Shown here piece after piece: positions 1 through 12,310 of a stretch of DNA of 64,000 bases. This DNA is from Platerodrilus igneus (taxonomy: Eukaryota > Arthropoda > Insecta > Coleoptera > Lycidae). The notes beneath the pieces are model-generated. The model saw only the letters and a program-made list of their open reading frames with translations, was not told the origin of the DNA and made no database searches. How positions within the stretch are numbered: the stretch's first letter is position 1; each line of letters begins with the position of its first letter. The position numbers were made by a program, and so were the translations under genes. The DNA is taken from positions 2,865,884 through 2,929,883 of the forward strand of contig JARFIW010001176.1 in assembly GCA_036346225.1 (NCBI GenBank), read 5' to 3'.

Positions 1-108
1 TTTTACTCCGGATACATACGCGACAAGTACTCCAACCATCCAAATAAAATTGGATGCTTGGTGACTGTTAACATCCGCTTCCCTCGTGTACGCCCAGACG
101 CATCCCAG

Positions 109-193
109 CCCATGAGCACCCTGCGCATGCACACCCTGCCCATGCGCGCCCATGCGCGTCCACCCCTGCCCATGCGCGCTGCCCATGCGCACC
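109..193. repeat. GC-rich minisatellite inside E1
   Basis: Short irregular units built on CCCATGCGC and ACCCTGCCC are repeated about six times, giving a small CpG-rich island in AT-rich DNA. The same array sits at the same place in E2 (48341-48430) with different unit number and order, so it belongs to the element. It lies just beyond the 3' end of the large gene. Reading frames across it are a by-product of the repeat. Confidence 0.7.
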
Positions 194-273
194 CTCTCTG
201 TGCGACTGCTATTTCGTGGTAACGTCACAGCCTTTTATAAATAAAGAACAATGTTATATACTATTATAAAATG

Positions 274-279
274 TTTATT
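274..279 (-). promoter_or_regulatory. Polyadenylation signal of the E1 large gene
   Basis: AATAAA on the minus strand, about 25 bases beyond the stop of the E1 large gene. The same signal stands at 48505-48510 in E2, so position and sequence are conserved between copies. Confidence 0.45.
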
Positions 280-300
280 CTGACATTATACATAACAAAT

Positions 301-2725
301 TTAAAAAAAATTTAATGCCAAGCATGGATCATTTAAACTTAATTTTAATACAAAGTTATACACAGAAGACAGTCCTTTCTTTATGCTTGTTTGAGTGGCT
401 TTAATTTTATCTAATTTTATTCGCAGCTTAAAATTTAAATCGATACCCAAGTCCTCTATCTCCTTTTCTAACCAATAGTTTGATACATAGAGACCGTCTA
501 GGTTTTCGAATTGTAAAATGTACCGAAGTTTGCCTCTATATTTAAAGTCTTTGATTCCGCCGACAACCAGATCCATTCCTTCGTGTAATTCTTCAGCTTG
601 TGACAATCTTTTAATCGCAGCTTTCCACAATATCCTGCATACGTATCTTGTTAAGCTTGATCGACTTCTTCTTGTCGGTATTGGAGAAATCCTTTTCTCC
701 CACACACCGTTGCGTAGTTGCATATCCACCACTTTTGGGAATATATGGTTGTTATAGGTTGTAAGACCCTCGGTTTTAAATGATCCGAAAGGTTCTTTAC
801 TAGGCAAATATACAATGTTTAGCGGAACCCCTTTGCGTGTGGTGTACGCAAAGATTACAAACCCGCATTCCTTAGTTCGTCTTTGTTATCTGCCATTTTG
901 ATAAATACGTTTTTAGAATAACCTTTTAAAAAGTATACGGATTTAGTACCATCCTTTTCTGCAAGAACGTCTACATAACTAAAAGAGTCTTTCTTACTAA
1001 CCGCAAATGCATACAGCTTGTACAACCCGGATGTATCTAAGTCAGTCCATCGACACATAAAATAATCTTTTAATTCTTCCTCATTTTCTCTAATAAGATG
1101 TTCTTTGTCTAACACATCTTTGTATTGTTCATATTGTCGCAGTGTTTTCCATTAGTCAATTTTCGCCTTTTTGCATCCATTTCCTCTAATTCCAGTTGTC
1201 TTTTCCTTCCACTTACAGCGTATGGCATACATAATGGGGCAATTTCCTTTAACGTAAACGGATAGAGTTTACTACCAATATTTACGCGTTGTCATACAAC
1301 CTCTGGGACGAATGTTAGGTGTATTATCAATCCCAATTCCGAAATGACTATTTCTTTTGGAATTGTAGAATATGGTGTTGCAGATTGTGTAAAATATGTA
1401 CTACCTGCTTTAATGTAGCACTTGTGTAAGATTTTTATTTTATCTTGGCTGTCTTGCTCCTCTACTATCTCCAAATAATTTACGGGTAAATAGTTAAAAC
1501 TAAAAGCCAAAGCACATACTTTATCAATGTTTTCCTTTCTTTTGATTTTCGGACAACTTAATTTGCAAGCCCGTCAATTTCTTTGTATTGCCATTCCCCA
1601 ATACACGTACTGTAGCAGGTTATTATTCGCTAAACAGCAGCTATTTTGTAGCTTGTCCGATAGCTACTCCACATTTTGGAAGTGGTACCGAGTACATTGG
1701 CGCCTTTAGGAAGTATAACTTACTATCTTCCAATAAGGTTAAACAGTCTTTTAAGGGTTTATACACTCGTTCCGCACTGACATAGCTTCCAATTGCACAG
1801 TTGTATATTTCGCTTCCAATCGCGTAATACCATGTTCTTTGACCAAAGTAGACGCAAATGTTTCTCTTAAACGTACATCTGGGCAACGTAAAAAATCTAG
1901 TATATGATTGCCAAGTTGTTTATTAACACCAGGACTTGTTATCTGACATACAAATTTGTTGTATATCTTAATTTTTGCATTGGTTGTTAGCCATGTTAAA
2001 CAATCAATTCCCGCAGTTTTATCGTTGTCAACTATAATATTACACTTTTCTTCGTATTTTCCCTTATAGCAAAAGTTATGCTTTGTAGTTAAATGATTAC
2101 AATCTCCATCTTGCTAAATATGCCCGCAAAATCTTGGGTTACATCCATGTCAAAAAGATAGAAATAATCGTTTTCGACTTCGTCTAATATATCTGGTAGT
2201 TCCTCCAATAAAGTTTCCAACTTAACATCTGTTAGTTCCACGTTGTATGGAACACATATAGGATTTTGGAATTTTTATTAATGCATTCGAGGTCTTCTTT
2301 TCCGATAATTTCTTTTACTCTCTGGCCCATCTTGTTAGTGCTTTCCAGAAAAACGGAAGCTTAGCTTTAACACCATGCCTAGCGGAAACAAATCGGTTGA
2401 ACTTTCTTCGTAGATAGCTGTTAAATGCACCACAAATTTCTTTTTTTAGGATAAACATCCTTTTGTTTGCAGATGCTTGTTCGGTGTCAGAAAGGTCGCA
2501 AATTTTAACCAACATTATATTGTCACAAAATGGTTCTGTAATTGGTGTGTGTAGTCCACCAGTCAGCATCTGTTCGCCTTCGACATAACAAATATTACCA
2601 ATATCTTTTACCAGATTATTGTTGCACATATTTTCTGTCAACAGCCATAATCCAAATCGCTCATTTGTCGGTTTCACTTTATTCCCAAGAAGTTGAGAAA
2701 CGTTAATCATCTTGGAGACGCTCAT
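301..2725 (-). pseudogene. Decayed copy of the 768-codon family E gene
   Basis: Translated in pieces, this matches the open gene at 48657-50963 from start to end. The ATG at 2725 and the first 125 or so residues agree; a frameshift near 2350 follows, and further shifts or stops separate the open pieces at 1641-1886, 1292-1510, 855-1115 and 301-807. The last piece reads about 40 residues further than E2, because E2 carries a one-base deletion near its 3' end. The C-terminal third is rich in aromatic and lysine residues and well conserved between copies. Function is not recognised. It is a pseudogene in this copy. Confidence 0.75.
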
Positions 2726-3165
2726 GTTTACCGTTCTAGCTACTATCGAATACTAAATTGAATACGAAAAAATTGTTCTCTTACGTATTCTACAGAGTGA
2801 GGACGTATATTGCCGAAGATAGTCGAATATGTTGTTATCAACCTAAGCCGACAGGGATGCGCATCGAAAAATACATCTCTACAAATGAAGAGTTAAGAAT
2901 TATTAGATAATTCAACACATGTACGTAATCCTCCTACATTATGACAATAAACTTGACCAATGAACCATATGACCACCTTATTTGACCAGTGCGTTGAATA
3001 ATAACTGGGATGCCCTGTTTGTAAATATGGCTAAATTATTTCCATTATTCTCTTGTTTTTAATGTTTTTCTTAAAAACAATTTTGAATTAATTATTATTA
3101 CTGTATTGTTGTTTTGTTAATTGAGTTTTCCATTAAAAAACAAGTGTGGACCTAGGTTAGATAAA

Positions 3166-3217
3166 GGAAAATTTAATAGGTTGGGCGGCCCGGCGCTGGC
3201 AACCTGTGCAATTTCCC
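3166..3217. repeat. Decayed terminal palindrome of E1
   Basis: Arms at 3166-3183 and 3200-3217 are imperfect reverse complements around a GC-rich centre. A related palindrome ends E2 (51355-51408) and E3 (16847-16876). The preceding bases GTGTGGACCTAGGTTAGATA are nearly the same as those before the E2 palindrome. I read it as the end of the element. Confidence 0.55.
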
Positions 3218-3225
3218 TGTCACTG

Positions 3226-6200
3226 TTAATGGAATAACTGGCTGTCGAATGGCATGTAAAAGTTGGTTATCGTGCTGCGTCCGCGTTGTCCTGTTGGGAG
3301 TCGGCATGTTCATTTGGTTGAGTATATGTGGCTGTCTATCGACTGGGTCAATGAAGTCTCATGTTGCGGACTGTGAGGACAATGGTCGTCGGTGGCTCAT
3401 ACGGCGGCGCGCATGATTTACGATCGCTGTTGGATGTTTAGGGAAAATTGAGCGTTCGGCTGGCTGGCGGCTGAGCGTGGTGTGACTGGGTAAAACAATG
3501 GTGTAATGTTGACGGAAAGATGCGGCTGGTGTTATGTTCTGGCTGCTGTGCGAGTGCGTTGGACTGGTGCGACCGTGAAGGTGCGGCGGGTTAGTGAAGG
3601 GTTGGGTTCACTGAACCGTGGCTGGTGCAGATGGGTGGATGGCACGCATTGTTCCGTGACAGTGGTTGAAACGTCGGGTCTCTGTCTGTTGTGGATGTGA
3701 CGGGACGGAAATCGGCAAAGGGATGCATTGAATTAAAGACAAAATGTTTCGAACTGTATGGGGTGGGTGGAAGCGTTGAAGAAGGGTGTGTCGGTGGACT
3801 GGCCTGGTGGGAATGGGGCAAAGTTGTTTAACGTACGTGGTTGACGGTTCAACGTCGAAAGTGCGTGTGAGGTTCGCACATGGTGGGAAAGAAAGGATGA
3901 ATGTCGGCTGGCGGATGCTGGATGGGCTGAATACGTGTTTGAGAACAGATAACTGGTTGAAACTGGGGTTGGGCGTGGTTGCAAATTCTGTGTCGTTCTT
4001 GGGATGATGGAAGTTATTCTCGGTTTCAAATGTTAACGTGCGGGTTATGTACGGCTGTGCTGTGCGTGGTTACCGGCTGAAGGTCCAAAATGGCTTCGGA
4101 GTGTGCTTTGCGTGTGGGGATGGGCGTGGAAGGCGGCTGGATCATGGGCTCCGGGCGAGTGGCTGGTGTGAGGTGAGAAAATGATGATTGATGGTCAATG
4201 GGTTATTCTGTGTGATGGCTTGCGGTGAAAGTATGTTGGAAAATGTATAAATCCGTAGTTGTAAAACTGTTAAGCACGCGAACGAACAGGTGGATTGGTT
4301 TGACATGCGGGTGGCTGATCTTGTTTGTGATCGGGTCGTGGTGCTTGGGGCGCGCAGTGTTGTTGGAGACGTGACAAATCGTCACAACGGCTGCGAGCTG
4401 GAAGTGGTTGCTGGCTGGAGATGGAATCAGAACTGGGTCTGAATTGGCTGGGCTCGGCAGCGATATTCTGGTTAAAGGAAGAGAGTGACGTTGAAGCGTG
4501 CGAAAAATGTTTAAAAATTACAAGTAACTTAAGTAGGCTGTTGATTTAACTGTTTGTAAAGTTATCATACTGTTGGTTGATAAACTTTTGGTTGTCGGTC
4601 TTATGTTATAAAGGTGCCTGACGGCTCGCAAAGGGCATGCGGGGTGCGTGGCGGGGTGGTTGATGCGGTCAGGCTAAAGAAGGGCGGTGCTGGCATCTCA
4701 GGAAATGACGGCGTTTTCGAAAGCTGTGGCGGCAGCGGTGGCGACGGGTTGAAAGGTCCGTGTTTGTACGTGAAATCTTGCGGCGTGAAGTAAATGGGGT
4801 GTGATGGTTTGGGTTCCAGTTCTTTCCTCGTTCTGGTTGAAAACTCGGTTGGACGTTGGGCATCGTTTAAACTCGGGTGGAGCTGGTGATGCTAAGGTTT
4901 AAAGATGATGGCGTTGGGTCTTTAGCGCTGATGAAAGGTTGTTCTGTTAAATTTGGTCGGCTGATGTGTGGAATGTTGTGGCAAAAAATGATGCGTTTGA
5001 GTGTGGAAAAGACGTCTGCGTTGTGACATTTTGTTCTGGTGCAGCTGTATCGATGGTGGTGGTTTGGTTAAATGTCTTTGGCTGTTCAAATGAACGGCAG
5101 CGCGTGCGCGTGTTCTAGGTTTCCATGTGCCAGTCTTGATTGTGGCAGGCGATTGTGTTGGTTTGAAAATGGTGCGGTTTCGTGTAAATAATTGGTTATC
5201 TGGTATTGTCAGGTGGTTTGTTTAAAATGTGAATGTTTGTTCGAATGCTGTCGTGAACGAGGTATGTCTTTTCAATGGACGTGTCGGTGTGGTGACTTTA
5301 AAAATGACGTGGCGTGTTAGGTAATGCTACGGCTGTTGGCAACGTTCATCGAAAATTGCCGGTGCGGTGCTAAACGGTGGTTGATGGCGTGGCTAATGGC
5401 ATAACATGGCGAGGCTGTGCTCGGAAACGGTGTTTGAAAATAAGTCGTCAGTGGGCGGTCTATGCTGGTGATGAACTCCATGCTGGGAAATGTTGAAGGA
5501 AAATCAGTGTGACGATGTGGTGGTCGAAATGCTGTGTGAATTGTAATAAGTTTGAGGGCTGTAAAATTCAGTGGTTATTTAAGTGATAAATTTAAATGAA
5601 TTCTTGTATACAGGTGTTTTGATGTTTTGAAGGACACTGCTGGCGCAAGTATTGTGGTTGTCTATTGTATTGTCTTTGGAATCTGAATGGTCCAAGTTAA
5701 AACCAGGTTCGTGTGATGGCGTTCATTTTTCGTTATTAAATTAATTGTTTTGCTTTGATAGTGATTTTTTAGTTTGGTGAGTAATTTTGGTTATTTTATG
5801 CTGTGGTCAATTGCGTGCTTATTTTTCAAGACGTCACATGTTGGCTTTTGTTTAATGGTTCCAATGAAACCAAATGGTTGACGAACTTCCCCTACAAATT
5901 TACAACACGGTTTTTGTGTCAGTTTTTGACCTTCGACGTTTGGGTTTGTGTAAATTGTGTTATTGGTTGTTGGTTCTAATCTGTTTTACTAAATTTGGTT
6001 TCTATTCTTTGAATTTTCGGAGGAATCCTTTATGATGGTTGAGAGCAAGTGGGTGATCGTGTTTGTTTCTTTCATTTAGGGATTCTTTCGCTTTACAGAA
6101 TTTGGTTTCAAGAATCTGATAAGGTCTTTCTCTTCCTTTAAAATTCTTCGTTTGATGATATAATTTTGTTATAAATGGTTTGAAATAATTTTGTTTGCAA

Positions 6201-6470
6201 ATGTGGGTGGTTGATAATTTGTATCTGTTTTTATTGGTTTTATTGGTGTATTAATTGTTTATTGTTTTGTTAAATAGAAATCTAAAACGGGTTTTCCATG
6301 TTTTTATTCATAGGAAAAAGGGAAAATTTGCAATTGCTTACCTAATTATTTGTTTGAGGCCAAATTTGATCTTCATTTGTTATTTCCCTTTTGGTTTAAT
6401 TTCTTTTGTTAATAAATCCTTGTTTCCTGAAATTAATTCTTTCACGCCAGTTAATTTTTAAAAGGGTTAA
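3226..6470. other. Geneless tract with strong G/T strand skew
   Basis: The plus strand is visibly richer in G than C and in T than A over more than 2 kb (clearest at 3230-5600), with many GGCTGG, GTTGG and GTGG words. From about 5700 the skew shifts towards T. No frame shows a recognisable protein, and the proline-, serine- and threonine-rich minus-strand frames are what this composition predicts. No duplicated ends or clear tandem unit were seen. The skew begins right beside the E1 palindrome. Confidence 0.5.
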
Positions 6471-6869
6471 TTTATAACACCTTCCCTTTGAAATTTTGCG
6501 TTTTTGGGTCGGGTCGAAAAATTTTGGTCCTCCCAAAATGAAATGGAATCCAAAATTTGCCAAATTAAGGAATCAAATTTCAATTTTTAAAAAGATTTAA
6601 TCTTTTAATTCAACCTTCAAAGGCTGGAACTTTTAATAAAACATTACAACACAAAGTTAACAATTTTTGAACCTTGGAATTCCCGTTTGGGTTAATTAAA
6701 ATTAAATTCAAAACTTTTTAAATTTAAAATTTGTTTCCACGGAATTTTTCGGAAAACCTTTTATTAAAATTATTAAAAACATTTTTGTTTATCGTTGTTG
6801 TTTTCTTTCCTTTAATTTTTAAGGGAAAATTTCTTTCTAAATTATTCCTTTTAAGGGAAAATTTTTTTC

Positions 6870-6920
<51 letters not shown>

Positions 6921-7231
6921 AAACCAAAATTTTAACCCTTTTTTTAAAGAAAAATTAATCCCAAAAACATTAAAAAAAAATTGGAAAAAATAAACAAAAA
7001 ACACAAAAACCAAATGGTAAAAGGCCCTTTGGGAATGGTTAAGTAAAAATTCCCTCCCTTTCACAAAAATTTGGGTTTTTCCCTTTTTAATTAAACAAAA
7101 CGGCCCTTTCATTAAAATTTAAAAATTTTAAAAAACCCTTTTCCGTTTTTTTTAAAAGGATATTTCTTTAGTTTTTAACAAAAACGGGAAATTTAAACAA
7201 AACAAAATTTAATAAAACCCAAATTCGGTTT
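6471..7231. other. Homopolymer-swollen low-complexity tract with poly(A) run
   Basis: Most bases stand in runs of two to six, and a run of 46 A lies at 6873-6918. The minus-strand phenylalanine-rich frame here is the poly(A) read backwards. The texture ends abruptly where the Penelope-like frame starts. It could be genuine low-complexity DNA or poor long-read consensus; the sequence alone cannot decide. Confidence 0.5.
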
Positions 7232-8008
7232 AATTATAGAAAACCAACGCACATAAACAGATACTTAAATTTCGATTCAAACCACCCACAATGTGTCAAA
7301 CGAAGAATTATCAAAACCATGTATGAAAGAGCAAAATTAATATCATCAAACGAAGAAATTTTAAAGAAAGAGAAAGACCTAATCAGATTTACACTAATAG
7401 AAAACAAATATCCTAAAAGAATAATAGAGAAAGAAATGAATAAAAACCCTAAAAATAAAGAAAAAGAAAACAAAAACAACGATACACACCACAAAATGCT
7501 CTCAATACCATACATAAAAGGATTCTCCGAAAAAATTCAAAGAATAGGAAACAAATTTAGAATTAAAACAGTATTTAGAACCAACAATACACTAAGAGCA
7601 CAATTAACAAAAACAAAACCCAAAAACACAATACAAAGTTCAAAGAACTGTATCTACAAAATGCCGTGCGAATGTAATAAGTTTTATGTAGGGGCAAGTT
7701 CCAGACCATTTGAAGTTCGATTAAAAGAACATAAATCATATATAAAAAATTGAAAATTTGAAAAATCCATGATTTGCCAACATGCATGGGACTTCAGTCA
7801 TAAAATAAAATGGGAGGACGCAAAAATTATCGACAAAAAAGAAAACCACCAAAAACGCAAAATCAAAGAAGCTGCTTATATAACCCTAAATAAAAATAAC
7901 TGTGATGCAAACGAATCCGTAACTTTCAGTAAACAATGGATTCCATTACTAAAAGAAATAACAAAAGAAATAACAAATGAAGATCAAATGCCCACAATAT
8001 CTAGGTAG
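7232..8008 (+). pseudogene. Penelope-like retroelement 3' end (RT C-terminus plus GIY-YIG endonuclease)
   Basis: The plus-strand reading from about 7236 opens with RKPTHINRYLNF, a pattern typical of the C-terminal end of Penelope-type reverse transcriptases. It continues through IPYIKGFSEKIQRIGNKF and the endonuclease-like CIYKMPCECNKFYVGASSRP, where the Y-G core of GIY-YIG nucleases is recognisable, followed by RLKEHK. A stop at 7753 and a frame change lead into 7769-8008, which holds AKIIDKKENHQKRKIKEAAY, the usual C-terminal block. Penelope elements move by target-primed reverse transcription. The catalytic core of the RT is missing, so this copy is 5' truncated and dead. Family recognition is from memory. 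Confidence 0.8.
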
Positions 8009-8149
8009 CATTGCAAGTTTTTCCTGGGTTTTCTTTGCGATATTAACATGAAATACAGCCTACATACATGATTTCTATTTATACATACAATAACTAATTA
8101 CATAACAATAAGCATGTTAACTGGAAAACCTTTATTTCGGCAAAAATCT

Positions 8150-8370
8150 AAGTGTTGGGGGATCTTGGTAGGCACAGGTTGCTTAACCTCCTTCACTGAA
8201 TCACGGTGAAATAAGGCATAAAATTAGAAAACAATAGAAGAGAAACAAGCTGTATACATGCTGTGTGAGAATTTCAGGGAACTATGTAGGCTAGCTCAGA
8301 ATATAAATAAGTGCAAGTACGTGTCCAACCAGTTTTGAGATGAAGACCTAATGATGTTGATGATGTAGTA
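8150..8370 (+). repeat. RTE-associated 3' tail unit, plus orientation
   Basis: This is the reverse complement of tail units at 26090-26450 and 62440-62700. Shared words are GGGGGATCTTGGTAG, a block with GCCTAT/ATAGGC-like and AATTAGAAAACAATAGAAG, then GTAGGCTAGCTCAGAATA and GAAGACCTAATGATG at the end. No reverse transcriptase part is attached here. Confidence 0.55.
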
Positions 8371-10695
8371 TATTAACAACTCCTGTAAAACAGCATTGGT
8401 ATCTGACAAGAGTAAACCCGCCATAAGGTCGCTTCAGAACCATGTTAAAATCTACCAAAGAGGTAGCCTAAATCATAATGATTTTTCCCCCTCAAAATAA
8501 ATATAAAAAAACGACTACTTAAGCCTTTCAATAATGCAATCGCACACTTCTTTAATAACCATCCTCTCAATTGTATAAATAGAAACATGTTAAAAAATGT
8601 TTTCCAATTCCAAGTTATTGAATTTATATAAAATTCACCAATAAAAATTAATCAGCTGATTTCACGTTAAGCGTATTGGCTACCTAAAAAAAGTCGGTCC
8701 CAGGCCGTAACACAAATTGAAAGCAATCATTCTTTTAAACTTTAAAAATTTTTGCTTTGTGTACTCAAACCAAATATTTCGTACATCAATAAATCAAAGT
8801 CACATTCAATTTATGTCATAAATGTCAAACTTGAAGTTTTGTTATTTTGACAACGATCCTAGGTCATGGATCGAAACGTAAATAAAGATGATTTTAAAAA
8901 CTATGAGTGGTTTAATTCCCAAAGAAGATTAAGAAGAATGCTAAACAAACCACAACAAACATATAGGGAGTATTTAAAAAATAGAGTTAGGTTTAGTTAA
9001 ATCATGGGAGTAATTTAGTTCAACAGCATAATTCAAAGAAGCTGCGGTGCGAAAAAACAATTGTTAGTAGTACAATTTTAAAACTTTCTTAATTTACGAT
9101 TTTTATTGAATTTATAAGTGCATCGGACACACTGATGAATAAAACAAGAGCTGTGACAGTATTATTGCTGTTTCATAATATACCTACAAACGCTTTAGTA
9201 CGATTGTCATTTATAAATGAACGTAATTGTTGTTTATGTCATAAGCTCACATGATTAATGAATGACCACGATTGTGGACGTTACATTTATTATTTGTATC
9301 TAATTTGCTTTAATTACGCATTGTATATGTTAACATTTATAATTAATAAAACCGATTGACCTCAACGTTACGTCACGACAAATTATATTGCTGAATGACA
9401 CCATAATTCTTTACAAATTATACTAACGCCTTATTTTTTAGTAAGCACTATTAAAAACCCGGGAGTGAGTGGACAAAAAGCACGAAAATAACCAATGTCA
9501 TCTGTACCGAACGCGACATCATTTATATAGGACGGGCGGACGGATAGACGGGCGGAATATTTAAAGTGGCAGCCAAGAAAAAAGGCATGGAAGTTAATAG
9601 CACAAAAGGCAGAAACGCGTAAAATTAAAAATGATTACAGAAATACACGAAATAACAGTCCTTTCCTCTGGTAGTTGTGGCAAGTCTCGGTAATAACAGG
9701 CTTTGACGTTGTAGCGCGGTTATTACAGGAACGGTACATCTATCATGGGTGACGTGTACTTTAATAGCAAAGTATTAGGAAAACGCCAGTGCACGAGAAA
9801 ATAACGAAATTAATTATTGTGGAAGCAGACCGACCCACCGACCGACCGACTACTCTTATATTTCTATTTCCAGGCGTTAATTATAGTAGTCTCTATAACT
9901 AGAAAAATTTGTTACAAAAGTTTAATATATTTAATGAGCGGCAATTTCAGAAGAGAAAATTCGCTTCGAACGTTGGTTGGAATCGATTTCGCTACGTTTC
10001 AGAGATAAAATTTTATATTGCAGTTTGCAACGTAATGGGCTAATAGGTTAGTTACTCCCTTTAATATTCTCAAGTTTATCAAATGATAAAAGCGCTAAAA
10101 CTAATTGACGTCTGGAAATTAACTGACATCAAAGGCTCACATTTTGAAATGCAATTACGGTTAGCTAGCATAAAAGAGCTCGTACCTTAAACACTTTAAG
10201 CGGATTTTAATTATGCTACAATCTGTTTTTAAATCAGACCATGTACGAAACTTAATACGAGGTAAAGTAAATAATTGATTGATATGATTTTTGGTTCATT
10301 GTGACAGAACTGTGCGGTAAATTATTCGAAATGGCGTCCCTTAAATGCCATCTCTTTAAAATAACCTTTGATTGTGCTTTTAATAAAACGCACAAGCATA
10401 CGAATACTATTTTTACTTTGAAACTATAAACTACTTTAAAATAATGATATCACGTACTAAATAAATCAGACTACTGCAGTTCTACTCCTCTAATTATAAC
10501 TTTAGCAAATTCGTTAATTATGGGCGTGTAGTCCAGAGTGGCAGCCAATGTTGATTCAATAGAATTTAATGACATATTTCTAAGTTCTGTTTGGCTTATC
10601 GAACTTTCTAACTAGCAGTTTATTAATTTTAATTTGGAAATACTTCTTTTTTTACTAGCTACAGAAACAGGGAGTGTTAAAAATTCTCAGAGCTA
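8371..10695. other. No gene seen; one 44-codon ORF and two CCGA-type microsatellites
   Basis: An ATG-started 44-codon frame at 8866-9000 is lysine and arginine rich; it may be part of a Penelope element, because ATCGAAACGTAAATAAA-like words are common at their ends, but I cannot show this. Short tetranucleotide tracts lie at 9530-9555 (GGAC/GGGC type) and 9828-9850 (CCGA type), roughly complementary to each other. The rest is AT-rich DNA without recognisable features. Confidence 0.4.
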
Positions 10696-10704
10696 CAACA
10701 GTAT

Positions 10705-11721
10705 ATGTGTGTGAAGTTAGCACCCCATTTTTTAAAAATCATGATTTTGAAAGTTGTTCCAGATTGTTCTAATTTTCTACCGCATTGTTCCAATTCGACA
10801 TTACTTTATTCCAAAGCATTCCTCGAAAATTTGGAAAAAAACCATTTTGTTACTGGTACCCCATTTATCAAAAATCGCGGTTTTGGCCATCGCTTAATAT
10901 TGTTCTAGTTGTTCCAAACATTGTTTCAAAAGGACAATTCCGTATCTAAACGATTCTTCAAAAAAATAGAAAAAAACATTTTTTGACAAACAAAACTGAC
11001 GGGCCAAGTGCAAACATACATTTCCCTTTTTACTCCAATGGATAACTTTTTGTACTGAGCTGTTCTAAGCCTAGAAAACATAGTTCTGCAGTATGAATCT
11101 TATATCACCCGCGGTTCTCCCAACAATCGATGTTTTTACTATATCGACAAGAGTAAACATAGCTTTCCTTTTTTGTTCCAATGACTAACTTTTTGTTCTG
11201 AGCTGTTCTAAGCCTTGAAAACATAGTTCTGCATTATGAACCTTCTATAACCTGCGGTTCTCCCAAAAATCGATGTTTTTACTATATCGACAAGAGTAAA
11301 CATAGCCATCCTTTTTGTTCCAATGGCTAACTTTTTGATCTGAACTGTTCTAATCCTAGAAAACATAGTTCTGCAGTATGCATCTCCTATCACTAGCGGT
11401 TCTCCCAAAAACTGATGTTTTTACTATATCGACAAGATTAAACATATCCTACCTTTTTTGTTCCAAAGGCTAAATTTTTGTTCCGAGCTGTTCTAAGTTT
11501 AAAAAACATGGCTCTGCATTATGAGTCTCCCATCGTCACCGGTTCTCCCAAAATCGATGTTTTTACTGGATGGACAAGAGTAAATATAATTTTTCTCTTT
11601 TGTTCCATATAGCTAACTTTTTGTTCTGACGCCATAGTAGTCATCGTTTTCATTACAAAAATAAGAAGGAAATTATGAATGGATGTGTTTGACAAGGATC
11701 TTATGTCATGGAACGATACGC
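10705..11721 (+). repeat. Left arm of the Foldback element
   Basis: The arm comprises the outer inverted repeat (to about 10990), tandem units between about 11020 and 11610, and an inner inverted segment (about 11640-11721) ending in GGAACGATACGC. The whole arm pairs with 12311-13614, so single strands could fold into a stem of about 1 kb. Confidence 0.8.
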
Positions 11722-12310
11722 CAAAAAACGTAGATATTGTGTAGCAAGTGTGTGAATTCACATTTTATTTACGCTTGCAGCTCGTGTTGCAATCCAAACG
11801 AGTGTATAAACTGACTTCACACACGTGTTGCACACTATTCTTTTTCTACGACATTAAATTAAAACGCATTTTTTTAATTTTTGTTTTTGACATTTGCTGT
11901 GACATTTCTAAATACTATCAAAATATAGCACGCACAGCAACCTATTTACTTGTGACTGGTACCTAAAAGTACATGGGCACTTATATCAAGTATGCGTGAA
12001 GTAAATCCCATAAGGATCACATAGCATTTCACGCACCGGTGTGTGAAATAGTACTTCACGTATAAATATTGATGTGCGAAGTGGAACTTTATAAATGGAA
12101 GTATAAAAACTGTTTTGAAATACATTACACTAAAATCGTGGCAAATATATGACTTATTTTATTATTATTATTATTAAATGCTATTAATATTTTATTATAA
12201 ACATGCACTCCTAAATATAACTTATATGTTCATTCGTTCTCACCAACCGGTGAGATATTCTTTTCGTTAGGAAAAAGCCACGTAGATTTTATAGGTATAT
12301 ACGTTTATTA
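11722..12310. other. Spacer of the Foldback element
   Basis: AT-rich spacer between the arms with no reading frame of note. It has an internal copy of the terminal word CTTCACACACGTG at about 11816, several AGTACTTCACG-like words, an imperfect 24-bp palindrome at 12026-12049 and an ATT microsatellite near 12165. Confidence 0.5.

Larger units (their letters stand above)
1..3225 (-). mobile_element. Family E virus-like element, copy E1 (cut by window edge)
   Basis: This stretch matches 48221-51408 (copy E2) block for block: a short conserved block, a GC-rich minisatellite, a long minus-strand gene, its upstream region and a terminal palindrome. Base identity looks above 90 percent over most of the gene. 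The upstream flanks match as far as about 2860 and then differ until about 3145, where the sequence leading into the palindrome matches again. The left part lies outside the window. Family E is defined here by comparing copies; its link to Maverick/Polinton or adintovirus-like elements is inferred from PolB-type fragments in copies E3 and E4. Confidence 0.6.

Noticed and set aside
3506..4863. Several open frames on both strands (for example 3733-4029 minus)
   Set aside because: They mirror the G/T-skewed composition, lack any domain and overlap each other on both strands.
6837..7112. Minus-strand frame with a long phenylalanine run
   Set aside because: It is the poly(A) run translated backwards.
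7234..7515. Minus-strand hydrophobic frame as a membrane protein
   Set aside because: It is the antisense shadow of the AT-rich Penelope reading frame.
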